Assembly (NCBI GenBank): GCA_903772945.1
Contig: CAICTM010000416.1
Location: forward strand, 1 to 64,000
Origin: Seminavis robusta
Lineage: Eukaryota; Bacillariophyta; Bacillariophyceae; Naviculales; Naviculaceae
Length of the DNA stretch: 64,000 nucleotides
Direction of reading: 5' to 3'
Under the pieces are notes generated by a model, which ran no database searches, was not told the origin of the DNA, and worked only from the letters and a program-made list of their open reading frames with translations. The position numbers and the translations under genes were made by a program. Positions 11,775-21,796 of the stretch are shown here, in pieces. The stretch's first letter is position 1, and every line of letters begins with the position of its first letter.

Positions 11775-13558
11775 CCTCGCGGGGGAGGTTGGGTAGGTCG
11801 AGGTGACAAGTGTGTGTTGAGGTGATGACTGTGTTGTCTGGAAGAGTTACAACGATGGGGTTGTTGTGTGGCTGGATGTCGATGATGTTTTCGTTGTTTA
11901 TAGCTATATAATCTGTTGATAGGAAGTGTCCTGTACTGCCTGTATCGGCTACTATCGGGGCAGGTACTGTTTCCTTTTCTGTTTCTAAATTGGTTGAGGG
12001 ACCATTGTTCGGTATTTCTTTTTCGTTTAACTTATCCGTCTTTTTACTATGTTCGTTAACTGCTACTTGAGCTTTGGGTCTGTTGTTGTTCTTTAAAATA
12101 CGTTGTTGAATGGCTCCCTTCCTGATCAGCGATTGGCTGGTGGTTGGTTTTCGTCATTGTTTTGGTTTGCGCATTCACGTTGGGGGCGGCGGTAGATTGC
12201 CTTTTCCCCAAACATGCGTCTGATGACGCAGCAACCTCCCATCATGTTGTCGGCTGTTGCCTCCTTGCAATGTCCTTGGACTGGTTTGGAGCAGCTGTTG
12301 CTTGTGTGGGTGTTGTTGGGACCAAGTCCGTGTGACCAACAATAATACATGGGGATGCCGTTTCCTGTGGGGGTCGGCTTGTTGTCGGTCGCCTTGCCAC
12401 TCTTCTCTGTCGCTTTGTTCGCATATCCGACGGCCTTTGGTGTGAGAATTCGGCGGCGTTCTTTGTCGGCTGCAGTGAAGTGCGTCTCGAGGGCTACCAT
12501 GGTTTGTTCGGCCGTGGTTGTCTTTCGCCAATCTTTGAGAGCATCCGTGAATACTCCACTTTTGGTTAAGTTGCCGATGATGGCGCTGATGGCTCGTTTG
12601 TCTGAAATGACGTCGTGGTCCACTGCAAATTTTTGTGCATCTTTGACTTGATTGTAGAGGTCTTCAATGGGCTGTGTTGGACTCAAGTCTGCGTTCATGC
12701 GCTTTTCATTGTCCTTGATGTCATCTGCATCGATTGTGCCATACGTGTTGTCAAGGTGGGTGAGGATTTGGAGTGCCGTGACCTGGGCATATCCATACAT
12801 TTCATGCTTGAGCGTTTTGGTGAAGGTGTCAGGGACTGCCTCGAGTAGCTGTTTCTGTAGTGCTGTTTCGGTGCCCCTGAAGACTAGGAACTTGGTTTCT
12901 TGGGCTGCAAATAACATGTTTGTCTCTGAGATTTGAGCGCCAGTTGGTGCTGCTCCATGCACTGGTGCTGCTCCTGGATGCTCTGGATTGTCCCATGGGA
13001 CTGTGTTGGGGAGAGCATTGAATGCTGGGGTTGAGATGACTAGGGCAAGGTGTCCATAGTGGCCTCCTCCGTGCGTGGGGGGAATGGCCATAGCATTGGC
13101 ATTGAGTTCCTGGTGGATAACTTTTAGGCTGTTGTACGTTGGCTTCTCATCTGGAGGGATTGCCGTGAGGGAAGCCTTGGTGAAATGGTCGATAGCAACA
13201 AAGGATGTCATTGTGCTAGTGTTTGACGGCAGCTGTAGCGATGGCTGTTGCTGTTGCTCGTGGATGAGTTCGTCGTATCGATTCAGTTAGATTATTAATA
13301 ACTGTTGATCCAGGCTAGGTAGGCCTGGGAGAATTGTTAGTAAAGATTAGTTATTAACAATTATGAGCAGGTTCTAGCTAGTTGTCCCCAGCCTGGAGCA
13401 CACAGGCCAAGCTGGGGAGTGCCAACTCTCAACAGCTTCAAACGGTTTGTGGGTCCTGCAAGCAGGGTGACCTTCTAGGTGGGCTTGCTGCCATCTTGAT
13501 TGTGATTGTGATCTGTCCTGGGACCTGAAGACTTAAGGGTCCTGGTGGCAGATCAACA
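11775..13558 (-). mobile_element. Ty1/copia retrotransposon, 5' part with gag (fossil host of copy B)
   Basis: The minus strand encodes a 361-residue open Gag-like protein (12,126-13,211). It has a copia-type gag helical region (EPVHG-like linker, QPIEDLYNQVKDAQKFAVDH) and a zinc-knuckle-like cluster (YCWSHGLGPNNTHTSNSC). A candidate 5' LTR lies upstream at 13,303-13,558. The pol part is displaced to the left by the two gypsy insertions (6,797-7,213, perhaps also 1,880-2,104). The element as a whole is broken by those insertions; the gag frame itself looks whole. Confidence 0.8.
13303..13558 (-). repeat. Candidate 5' LTR of the copia element
   Basis: This 256-base segment begins TGTTGATC and ends GATCAACA, the short inverted TGTTGA...TCAACA ends common in copia LTRs. 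It lies directly upstream of the gag start. The partner LTR was not found in the window, so the call rests on the ends and position only. Confidence 0.5.
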
Positions 13559-13620
13559 GATGTGACTCGCTAAAATCAGTTAAAAAGACGAAATTCGTAT
13601 TTTTGCCGGAAGATAAATTT

Positions 13621-13750
13621 AATTGGATTAGATTGGATTGCATTGCATTGAATTGGATTGAATTGGATTCCAATTAGTACTGTTATTTATATAGTAAACT
13701 GTAATTCAATGCAATCCAATCTAATCCAATGCAATCCAATCAAATCCAAT
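13621..13750. repeat. Imperfect foldback of ATTGGATT-type repeats
   Basis: The left arm (13,621-13,674) is a run of ATTGGATTG/CATTGAATT words. The right arm (13,701-13,750) is largely its reverse complement (CAATGCAATCCAATCTAATC). A 26-base AT-rich loop separates them. It may be a small foldback or MITE derivative; no target duplication was recognised. Confidence 0.6.
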
Positions 13751-14083
13751 AGAGAAAAACAGCCAAAGTAAAAGATTGGCTCAGCGCACACAATTTTTAC
13801 AAAAACGCTCTAACAAATTCAACACAGAGCCATGGGCAAGTTTGCTCATCCCCATGTGCAAAACCCACAGCCATTCCCCCTTTTACCTCTAATAACCACA
13901 TACATCGTGAGCTCTCATGTAAGAAAAACCAAGTGCAAGAGGTATCAATAATAGAAACACCAAACAGGGAGGAAGACAAAGTCAACAGGGGTTTAGACTG
14001 CTGTACCAATGTACCTGATCAGGACATACGAGCAAAAGAAAGACAGGTAGTAATGACTTCGAGGTACCTGGTATCCACTAAAG
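13751..14083. other. Upstream region of the ankyrin gene
   Basis: I see no distinct element. An open frame on the plus strand from 13,933 runs into the ankyrin gene in another frame and could be an unrecognised 5' exon, but no motif supports it. Confidence 0.4.
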
Positions 14084-15187
14084 ATGCCTCGGAGGCACTT
14101 TTCGTGGTCTTGTCCGTCCTTGAGTCCTCGAGTCCTCGAGTCCCAAAAGAGCAACAGCAAGGCAGAAGCCAAACAGCTGCTCGAGGCTGCCTTTGGTCTA
14201 CAGAAACAGGTGAAAGAAATTGTTCAGAAAGCATACAACCATCTCAGGAATGCCCCAGAAGACTCCGTTTTGAAGCATGAGGATATTTGGACCAAGGGGG
14301 TTCTTCCCTTCGTTGGGATGGGGGAATTTGTCATGGTTGCACCCGTCAGCCACAACATGAAAAGTCTATACACAACATACTGTGATACTTTGGAAAATCC
14401 TCCAATGGTGTATGTTGTTGCAGCTAATACAATTCGCCGGGCAACCCCTTTGGATACTTACCGCAAGGGTATACTCTGCTCTGTACCCCGTGCAGAGTAC
14501 TGGTTCTCCCACCAAAATATTGGCACTGGACGTAAACCGGGCAAAATTGTCTGTGCAAAAGCTGCTGAAATGGGTAATATTTGTGTCCTTCAATGGGCCC
14601 GGCAAAAGGGATTCAATTGGGACTCGGCAACATGTGAAGGAGCGGCAAAAAATGGTCACTTGGATGTGCTGAAATATGCTCATGAAAATGGATGTAGTTG
14701 GAATTCTCATACATGCTGTGAAGCTGCCAGATATGGCCATCTAGATGTACTCAAATATGCCCACAAAAATGGCTTTCCATGGGATGAACACACATGCTTT
14801 GTTGCCGCCAGCAACGGCCATGTAGATGTACTCCAGTATGCTCATGAGCATGGCTGTCCATGGGATAAAGGCACATGCTCTCTTGCTGCTCGGAGAGGCC
14901 ATTTGGAATGTCTCAAATATGCCCATGAAAATGGCTGTCCATGGGAGGAAGAAACATGCACTAATGCTGCCAGCAATGGCCATCTAGATGAACTCAAATA
15001 TGCCCATGAGAATGGTTGTCCATGGGAGGAAGAAACATGCAACACGGCGGCTTTCAATGGCCACCTCGATGTACTCAAATATGCAGTTGAGAATGGCTGT
15101 CCCTGGGATGAAGGAGATCTGGTTAGTCAAAGTACTGAGCAGGTGTTGGCTTGGGTTCAAGACACCTTTTCTCAGAGGAATGATTAA
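14084..15187 (+). CDS. Ankyrin-repeat protein (GCPW-type repeats)
   Basis: This is a 367-residue single-exon frame. From about residue 155 it contains seven to eight tandem 27-residue ankyrin units with the consensus AAxNGHLDVLKYAHENGCPW followed by a [DE]-rich turn and TC. The repeats form a protein-binding solenoid with no enzymatic motif. The N-terminal 150 residues include a helical lysine-rich segment and a folded-looking region (VLPFVGMGEFVMVAPVS) that I do not recognise. This repeat flavour is abundant in diatoms, amoebae and giant-virus genomes, where copies multiply rapidly. The protein ends normally after the last repeat (VLAWVQDTFSQRND). No membrane segment is visible. The start is uncertain because in-frame upstream sequence is short and an upstream exon is possible. 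Confidence 0.85.
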   Translation: MPRRHFSWSCPSLSPRVLESQKSNSKAEAKQLLEAAFGLQKQVKEIVQKAYNHLRNAPEDSVLKHEDIWTKGVLPFVGMGEFVMVAPVSHNMKSLYTTYCDTLENPPMVYVVAANTIRRATPLDTYRKGILCSVPRAEYWFSHQNIGTGRKPGKIVCAKAAEMGNICVLQWARQKGFNWDSATCEGAAKNGHLDVLKYAHENGCSWNSHTCCEAARYGHLDVLKYAHKNGFPWDEHTCFVAASNGHVDVLQYAHEHGCPWDKGTCSLAARRGHLECLKYAHENGCPWEEETCTNAASNGHLDELKYAHENGCPWEEETCNTAAFNGHLDVLKYAVENGCPWDEGDLVSQSTEQVLAWVQDTFSQRND

Positions 15188-15571
15188 TTAAATCGTCTAG
15201 TTTCAAAAACTAGTCTTACTGCCAAACGAGAATGGGTACCAGAAGAGCTACATGAAGTCAATGAAGGGTATATCTTGTTCTTGTAGCTTGAAGCTGGTTG
15301 GTAGTTCACGGACGTAGCTAGTTAGGTGCTTGATATCTCGACCGCAACAACCCTGACCTCACCTGATACCTGATTGTACGTGTACATACGGCACATGCCC
15401 CACGGTAAGCGATGCAGCTTCTATATAGCTTTTAAAATCTAACAGGGGTATAATTGCTTCTACTTTGAATGGATACAGTGACTCAGTGAGTTTGTCTTTG
15501 TGTTGTTGCACGGTGTCTCCTGTGCTTCTAATCGATAGTGAATGCATGATGTATCCGGTATTGCAGCCTAC
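15188..15571. other. Intergenic stretch between convergent genes
   Basis: Convergent 3' flanks of the ankyrin and TMEM65-like genes. A 62-residue minus-strand open frame at 15,359-15,547 has ordinary composition but no recognised motif; I do not call it a gene. Confidence 0.45.
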
Positions 15572-16567
15572 TCAGGCGTGCTTAGGATGCTGGGAGTTTT
15601 GAGGAAGAAGCTTTTCCTGAAGTAGTTTCTGAGTCAGAAGAGTTAGTTCCTCTTCAGGAATCGCTTCTCCACGACGGCGGACCACAAAGATGTCTTCGTA
15701 ATAGCGAGCGGCATTGGTCTCTTTGTCCTTCGCGGGGCTGTTGTCACGGTTGGTCTCTGGTTGCTGCTTGGGTCTGGCACTCATTTCCAAGACGGAATAC
15801 CCTTCCTCTTTGAGTGCGGTCAGGATGGTTGCCAGTATCCCATCCACATCAGGGCCCCAAATTGTCAAGGTTGTAGCAGGCTGATGCTTGTCCGACAACG
15901 AATGATTATTGCTGACATGGATTTGAAAGGGGAACTTCTGTTCGGGAACAGTACTAGTAGAAGGATGCTGGATTAGCTTTTGTTCTCGAGTCCAATCCGT
16001 ATCAATAAAGAGTAGATTGGCCAAACCGACCACGCATCCTACCAAGATACCCAGAAATGTTCCCACGAAACGAGCCCGTTCCACTGCTTTCATGGAGCAT
16101 TGAGACGCCGTCAAGTTTGCGTTTGTGGGAATCCAGGCACACCGAGCAAAGAAACGCTGCAGAGTTTCACCAAAGACAATGCCACCCGCATTGGCCACAA
16201 TCTGCCCCACCGCCGCGGCTGCCAGAGTGGACAAGCCAAGCGTGACACCAATGGTACAATCGATAGCATTGCCCGCGTGAATCATAATGGTTTGATCCAT
16301 AAAACCAAAGCCCGCCATGGGCAACCCAGCTTGGATCATGACGGCACGAAGCTGGGCGCGGGAAGGTGGCGGTGGCATTGTCAAGTTTGTTTCGTTGATG
16401 CGTAGTGGTTCTGGGCGTGTCAGGTGAAGAGGTGGGGCTGCGGGTTCTTTCGACGAGGCAAAAAAACGAACAGGATCCACCAAGGGGATGATTCTTGCCC
16501 GTCTTTGGCAGAATTGACAACCCCGAATAGTGGCTCTGCGACCGGCTGTTTGTCGAACCATCGACAT
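15572..16567 (-). CDS. TMEM65-family membrane protein with C-terminal ACT-like domain
   Basis: From the chosen start (MSMVRQTAGRR) this is about 331 residues. The N-terminus is Arg-rich without acidic residues, consistent with organelle import, and the frame extends 23 codons further upstream without resembling a presequence. The middle carries a TMEM65-like membrane domain: GFGFMDQTIMIHAGNAID, then GVTLGLSTLAAAAVGQIV, and a third helix (FVGTFLGILVGCVVGLANLLF). Metazoan TMEM65 is an inner mitochondrial membrane protein linked to ion handling. The C-terminal part (TTLTIWGPDVDGILATILTA, then EEGYSVLEMSA and YEDIFVVRRRGE) has the beta-alpha-beta pattern of ACT small-molecule-binding domains. The fusion suggests a transporter or assembly protein controlled by a metabolite, which is inference. 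Confidence 0.85.
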   Translation of the reverse strand: MSMVRQTAGRRATIRGCQFCQRRARIIPLVDPVRFFASSKEPAAPPLHLTRPEPLRINETNLTMPPPPSRAQLRAVMIQAGLPMAGFGFMDQTIMIHAGNAIDCTIGVTLGLSTLAAAAVGQIVANAGGIVFGETLQRFFARCAWIPTNANLTASQCSMKAVERARFVGTFLGILVGCVVGLANLLFIDTDWTREQKLIQHPSTSTVPEQKFPFQIHVSNNHSLSDKHQPATTLTIWGPDVDGILATILTALKEEGYSVLEMSARPKQQPETNRDNSPAKDKETNAARYYEDIFVVRRRGEAIPEEELTLLTQKLLQEKLLPQNSQHPKHA

Positions 16568-16636
16568 TGCGTTTGATTGATTTGATTTGTGTTGTGTTAT
16601 GTTATGTTGTTCTTTACATTTCCTCTTCACCTTCAC

Positions 16637-18146
16637 TGTTAAAAAGATGTGTGATCAATCAATGAGATGTGTGAAAAGAAGTATCACATCAGCCGCGTCA
16701 TGCAGCAAGTCAAATTGACAGCTCCTTCTTGTTCGTTTGGATGCCACAGGTCACAAGCCGCTTGGTGGTTGAGGTGTGTGTACAGTACCGGTTCCTGGTG
16801 CCGGTACCGGTACTAGCTAGCTAGCTAGCTAGCTAGCTGCTAGCTGGCTAGCTAGTTAGTAGTACATGTACTCAGTACTGTACCACCTTGGTTGCCGGGG
16901 TTTCGACTTTATAAAAAGCCAGTTGCGCTGTTTGAGATCGATCCATCAAACCTGTTTCATTTCCAAAGCATGTTCCCAAGCAGTGGACGGACGGCGAGGC
17001 CTTTCAAAGATCGCTTGGCTCGAGGATCTGAGCGGATACTGGTGGTAATGTGCAAGCAAGCTGGCTAGAGAGGATGTTTGGGAAGCAACAATTGAGAAAG
17101 AAAGAATTGCTGAAACTGGATGGTTGATAACGACTACTAGCTAGCTAGCTAGTATATCATATCTATCCTTTACCGTATCAGCTTCCTGGACACTGCAGGA
17201 ACTGGCAAGGACCAAGCAAACACGCACACACAGAGCACTATGCACGGTCGCATCTTGGAGGGTGTCAACCGGCATGACAGCGTTAATTCCTCAATTTCGA
17301 AGTTTGATGTTTTTGATGCATGGCTGTCGACTGTCCGTTCATCGACGTTTGCTGTAGGATCGGTACTGAGGTGGTACACTGTACCGATTCGATTTAGTCA
17401 TTGTACCTGTATTGTGGCAGGACAATGACAGGGTACCGGTCCAGGTCAAGGTACCACCGGTCCAACAAGTAAATTGCGGCGCCCACCTGGGATTCGCTCG
17501 ATTCAGAAGTTTCTTGGGCGTCGGCTCTCTGGCTTCTACCTACCAAGGGAGGGGAATGGGTGATCGACGGACTCAATCCAAGCCGTTACTAGCGACTAGT
17601 CTACCAGTAGTGATGAATGGTTCAATCCGATTCAACACCAGCATACTGCATGAACCCCCAATGCAGGTTGCATTCGATAGAAAGACCACGAGGACGAAGC
17701 GTGGGGCAAGAGCCGTCGCTCGTTCCTCGCCCAGCAAGCTCACTATCGCGATAGGGGTAAGCCAGTTAAGCCCAGATAGTTATTTCCCCTTGCTGTCTCC
17801 GTCCGCGCTGTTCCCAGTAGTGATAGATGCAATAATTCTGATCTGGTTTATGTTATGTACATGGGTTTCAAACTATATTGTATTGTATGCAGTGTAAAGA
17901 AGAAAGAAGTAGACAATAGAAGAGTATTTGTAGTCAGGTGTTCCTCTCCAGGCGTCTGTTGTACGGTATCAGATGTCTTGTTTGCCAACTCTTCTCTTGG
18001 TGGTGATGATGGGTTTCAACGACGGTCCAACTGAAAGCTATGCGGCGCATCTACAGGTAATCCCTTGGAATCATGAATCAGCCAGCTCATTCCCCTTGCA
18101 GTGGCTGGTTTAGTCTTGCGTGTGTGTATACAATGGAGTGGAAGAG
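16637..18146. other. Long intergenic region with CTAG and GGTACCGG clusters
   Basis: No gene is supported. A perfect to near-perfect CTAG tetranucleotide run lies at about 16,813-16,860, adjacent to repeated GGTACCGGTA palindromes (16,786-16,812), and a second CTAG run is near 17,140-17,152. A 161-codon plus frame (17,412-17,897) has no recognisable domain and odd composition. Confidence 0.5.
16813..16860. repeat. CTAG tetranucleotide microsatellite
   Basis: About eleven CTAG units with small interruptions (GCTGCTAG, GGCTAG, GTTAG). Shorter CTAG runs recur in most intergenic regions of the window, often next to gene starts or ends. Confidence 0.85.
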
Positions 18147-18935
18147 TTAGGCTGCAGGAGCCAATGGCAAGCTGAACGTGCTACCATAATTGCTTGGAAA
18201 GAGGAGGGTGTTCTTGAGGAAGAAGGAAAATTCTTCCATGTGTTCTTGTGGCAAACCATGGCAGATTCTGGCAAGGGCATCGCGAAGCACAGCCAAGCAG
18301 GTCTTGACACCGTCCATGTCAATGAGCTGGGCGTGTACGTAGAGAAGGTTGTTCGCAATGGCCAAATGCAACACCCCCAGGCTGAGACGTTCACTTATGG
18401 TATTCCGCTGTGCTGTCCGCTGAGGCGGAAGCGACAGTAGTGCTTGTAGAGCCATCATGTACACATGTAGAGCGTCTTGGTGGGTACGTCTTGGTGGAGC
18501 GGGCGGGAAAGCAGCATTCTCTTCGGCCTGGTTGACAATAGCAGACTGAGCACATTCGAGTTGAAAGGCAATACCTAGATTGTACAGGAGACAGGCTACT
18601 GTGACTTCCGGGCCGACGATGATTGCGTCTGCGGCGTCTTCGTCAATGGTTTCGTCGTCGGGGGCAGCTATGGCGATGGGACGACCATACCATGCAAAGG
18701 GCAATACAGGCTGAGCAGATTCATTGATCTCATCAGTCATCTCCACGCTGTAGAGGAAGGTATCCAAGTCATTTCTGTTATCAACCTGTCCTAGCTGAGC
18801 TTGTAAACCATCGATGCTTGAGCATGTTCTCTTGTACTGATCCAGAGCATTGATGAGTGTCGCGGAGGCTTCATTTGGTCGTCCTAGGAGCAGATGCTCC
18901 ACAGCGATGTTGTTTTCGTCATTGATGGAACTCAT
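18147..18935 (-). CDS. Hypothetical protein with TPR-like helical repeats
   Basis: This 262-residue single exon opens with MSSINDENNIAVEHLLLGRP, then NEASATLINALDQYKR. This helix-turn-helix pattern, with VACLLYNLGIAFQLECAQSA and LHLAIANNLLYVHAQLIDMD later, resembles tetratricopeptide-type alpha hairpins found in a large family of diatom hypothetical proteins. Between them is an acidic linker (APDDETIDEDAADAI). There is no signal peptide, membrane segment or catalytic motif, so a protein-interaction role is the most that can be said. Codon use and uninterrupted length support a real gene. The short plus-strand frames opposite it are shadows. Confidence 0.75.
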   Translation of the reverse strand: MSSINDENNIAVEHLLLGRPNEASATLINALDQYKRTCSSIDGLQAQLGQVDNRNDLDTFLYSVEMTDEINESAQPVLPFAWYGRPIAIAAPDDETIDEDAADAIIVGPEVTVACLLYNLGIAFQLECAQSAIVNQAEENAAFPPAPPRRTHQDALHVYMMALQALLSLPPQRTAQRNTISERLSLGVLHLAIANNLLYVHAQLIDMDGVKTCLAVLRDALARICHGLPQEHMEEFSFFLKNTLLFPSNYGSTFSLPLAPAA

Positions 18936-20653
18936 GGTTTGGTGGGATAATGGTTTGAAGCTTGAAGAGGAGAAGGATAGAATGAGAGAAAAACTAAGCA
19001 GAGATTGGAAACGAAACCTTTAGAAATTATGGTCCCGACCACAATGGCTACTGTACTCTTTACTGATGAGACAGCTATGTACTGAGGCTCATCACAGATC
19101 ACAGGATGGTGGTCATTGTGGTTGGAGATTGAGGTGGAAGCCAAGCGGCAAACTCGAAAGGCTGTCCTTAAACTGGGAGTTAAGTGCAAGAAACATGAAC
19201 GCGTTAGAGAATCGGAAGAGCACGAGGGCACGAAAACATAACAACTGTGAACCCCACAAGCAAATGTTTACGCGATGACTTAAAGGCCTAATCGCGCGCA
19301 AATGTTCCATGTTCCATCATTCCATCCTTTCTTGAGACTCTTTGAAGTATTACTAGCTAATAATAAAAATAATAATAGCTCAGAAGAGCTCTCAGAAGAC
19401 TCTACGCAGAGTAACTACCACGTACATGTAGTCTATTAGCTTGAAGTCCCGTTGGCTATGCATAGCTCGGACTTCACTGGTATTAACAAACTCTCAGAAG
19501 CTCTCGCTCAGAGTTCTTTCGGTTGGTGAGCTTTCGGCTGCTAGCTAGCTAGAACGCGTGCTGGTTCAGAGCGAGTGAATGCTAGAAAGCGACAACGTCA
19601 CAGGTTGCCCGATAACTATTATACTCTAAGATTGAATAACACCCAAAACTTACCAATGAGAACCTCTTTTGAATGTTGTTCAATCCAGCTGGAAATACCA
19701 GCCAGATCAACTGCAACTCCTGGGTCGGCAATTCCGCACTCGGAGTACTGAGTACCGGTACTGAGGCCTGAGGCCAAGTAAGAAGTACATGTACTAGATC
19801 TAGTAAGTAAGTCTGTACACAAAAAAGCATATGGATGGTGCGCTACTACCATCTTGCCAGCCAACAAGTTCGCTGCTAAATCTTCAAGCAAATTGGGAGG
19901 ATGGAGAAAAACTGGTTTTGGAAAGCTGTGCCGACAGCATACATCTCTCCAATCACCGCACAACCCAACACAGTGTTAAACAGTGCTTGGAAGTGCAAGA
20001 AAGCAGTGGCTCAGAAATCACAGTGATAAACATCACAAAAATCTGTGGAAGAAGATACATGTAGACCTACTAGCTAGCTAGTGATAGCGGTAAAGAGACT
20101 AACGTAGACAGTGGTAAAATGGCACCAATGTTTTGGGAAATATTGAGCAGTGTTTGTTAGGAAAAGCAAGGCTGACAACCTTGTGCACTATTAATATGTA
20201 CGGTAGTGGTTGGTAGGGACTTCTCCATCCTCCACCCCCCTGACTCGAAGTATGCACATGCATGCTCACAGCTTACGGAAAATCGGATTTTTGCGTACAG
20301 TAGACTCGACAAATCGGACACCTTTGGTCTTTTACAAAGAAGCGCTGCAAGAAGGCATCTTGGAGACACCTTGTGTGGTTTATTGATGTTTGCTCCTTCT
20401 CGCAACACCATCGGAACTTCTCCAGAAAACTCTGTTCTGGTTGGTGGAAATCTCTGACGGTAAACAGTTGCGGACAGTTTCTGCAATCGTAAGCCAGTTG
20501 CTACAGTACGACTGTACAACGTAACACGGAGCTATGCATAGCTCTAGCTAGATCTACTTTTGGATCTACCGGTAGCTGGCTACCGCAAAATTAATGCATG
20601 AGCCGATTCGATTCGATTCATTCGGAGGCAGATGTACTACTAGCTAGCTAGGC
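18936..20653. other. Intergenic region, no supported gene
   Basis: Scattered frames of 60-120 codons on both strands have no recognisable motif. Repeated AGCTCTCAGAAG/CTCTCAGAAGCTCT words occur at 19,378-19,520, and short CTAG runs occur at 19,540, 20,073 and 20,640. Nothing else was seen. Confidence 0.5.
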
Positions 20654-21089
20654 CAGTGATGTGCAGGGGTTTGATACGCGTATTGTATTTTTTGTATAAT
20701 ACGTATAATACACCCCCTCCTGAATCTTAATACATACATAAAATACGGTATTTAATGTATTGATACTGTATTGAACCGTATTTTTCGTATTTTACTGTAT
20801 TTACTGTATTACATGGTTTGTTGGGTGTTGGTTGGCTTTGGGTAACCATACTTCCTGGTCCTAAACTTTGCAATGCAATATGTTGGAAGCTATTTGAAGC
20901 AGATGTGATGATGGTAGGTAATATGGTGTGAGAAAAGTGGTGAGAACCACTGGAGCAGGCATGAGTACTGCAAGTAGATGAGTCAACAGTAGATCATGAC
21001 TCAAAGTCCAATACGTATAATACGCCGTATTAAACGTATAATACGTATAATACGTATCCAAAATCCCAACACGTATTTGCACATCACTA
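20654..21089. mobile_element. hAT-type MITE with exact 8-bp target duplication
   Basis: The element begins CAGTGATGTGCA (20,654) and ends TGCACATCACTA (21,089), giving near-perfect 12-bp terminal inverted repeats of hAT type. The 8 bases just outside are identical on both sides: AGCTAGGC at 20,646-20,653 and at 21,090-21,097. An 8-bp duplication is diagnostic of the hAT superfamily. The inside is 436 bp of non-coding sequence with many ACGTATTATACGT-type palindromic words near both ends, likely subterminal transposase-binding repeats. It encodes no transposase, so it depends on an autonomous partner elsewhere. Confidence 0.9.
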
Positions 21090-21126
21090 AGCTAGGCGTC
21101 TACTACCGTAGGCATGTAGCATGATT

Positions 21127-21383
21127 GAAAGGGCCCGAAATCGCGATTTACAAGTAATTCTGCTTTATATTTCGGTTTCGATTTTATATTTGGGTTTCGA
21201 TTTATATTTAGGTTTCGATTTGATATTTAGGTTTCAGCTTGATTTTACTAGTTATTTGCCATAGTAATTTGGTTTCGGTTTTGTATTTAGGTTTCGGTTT
21301 TATATTTAGGTTTTGATTTCATATTTTGGATTGGAATTGATCAATTTAATTGGATTCTCAAAATCCTAATTTCGGGCCCTTTT
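21127..21383. mobile_element. Short inverted-repeat element (GGGCCCGAAAT ends), MITE-like
   Basis: The left end reads AAAGGGCCCGAAAT (from 21,128) and the right end ATTTCGGGCCCTTTT (to 21,383), an inverted repeat of about 14 bases. The 250-base interior is made of repeated TATTTAGGTTTCGATTT words. No clear target duplication was found, so the superfamily is unknown. Confidence 0.6.
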
Positions 21384-21796
21384 ATTCTCGATCATGGAGG
21401 AATAATGATGTTCATAGGACTACTCCTCTCACCCCGAGCCCAATTTCCAGTTTCAGTCTCCAATCCAAGCTGGTAAACTGTCCTATGCTTGCCATGCGAA
21501 AAAACCTAATTATTTATGCTTGCTTGCTTTCACTAGGTTTTTATCGGTTAAAGACCGGTTCTTTTCGCTCTCTTGCAACCGGAAGCTTCGTCTATCTGTA
21601 GTAAGGAGTTCGCATGTCAGACTTCACGACCACGTACGCACGATACTTCACGTAAAATTTGAATGGGAAATTGTCGACATTTTGCGGTTTTGGTCACTCC
21701 TGGTCGTTCCCACGCTGAACGCATGTCTGCATGGTTAACCATCCGTTACCAGCAAACACATGATACCGGTACCATTCCCGAACAAGACTACAACTA

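Noticed and set aside
17412-17897. 161-codon plus-strand frame
   Set aside because: Composition follows the GGTACCGG-rich intergenic sequence, there is no motif, and flanking signals are absent.
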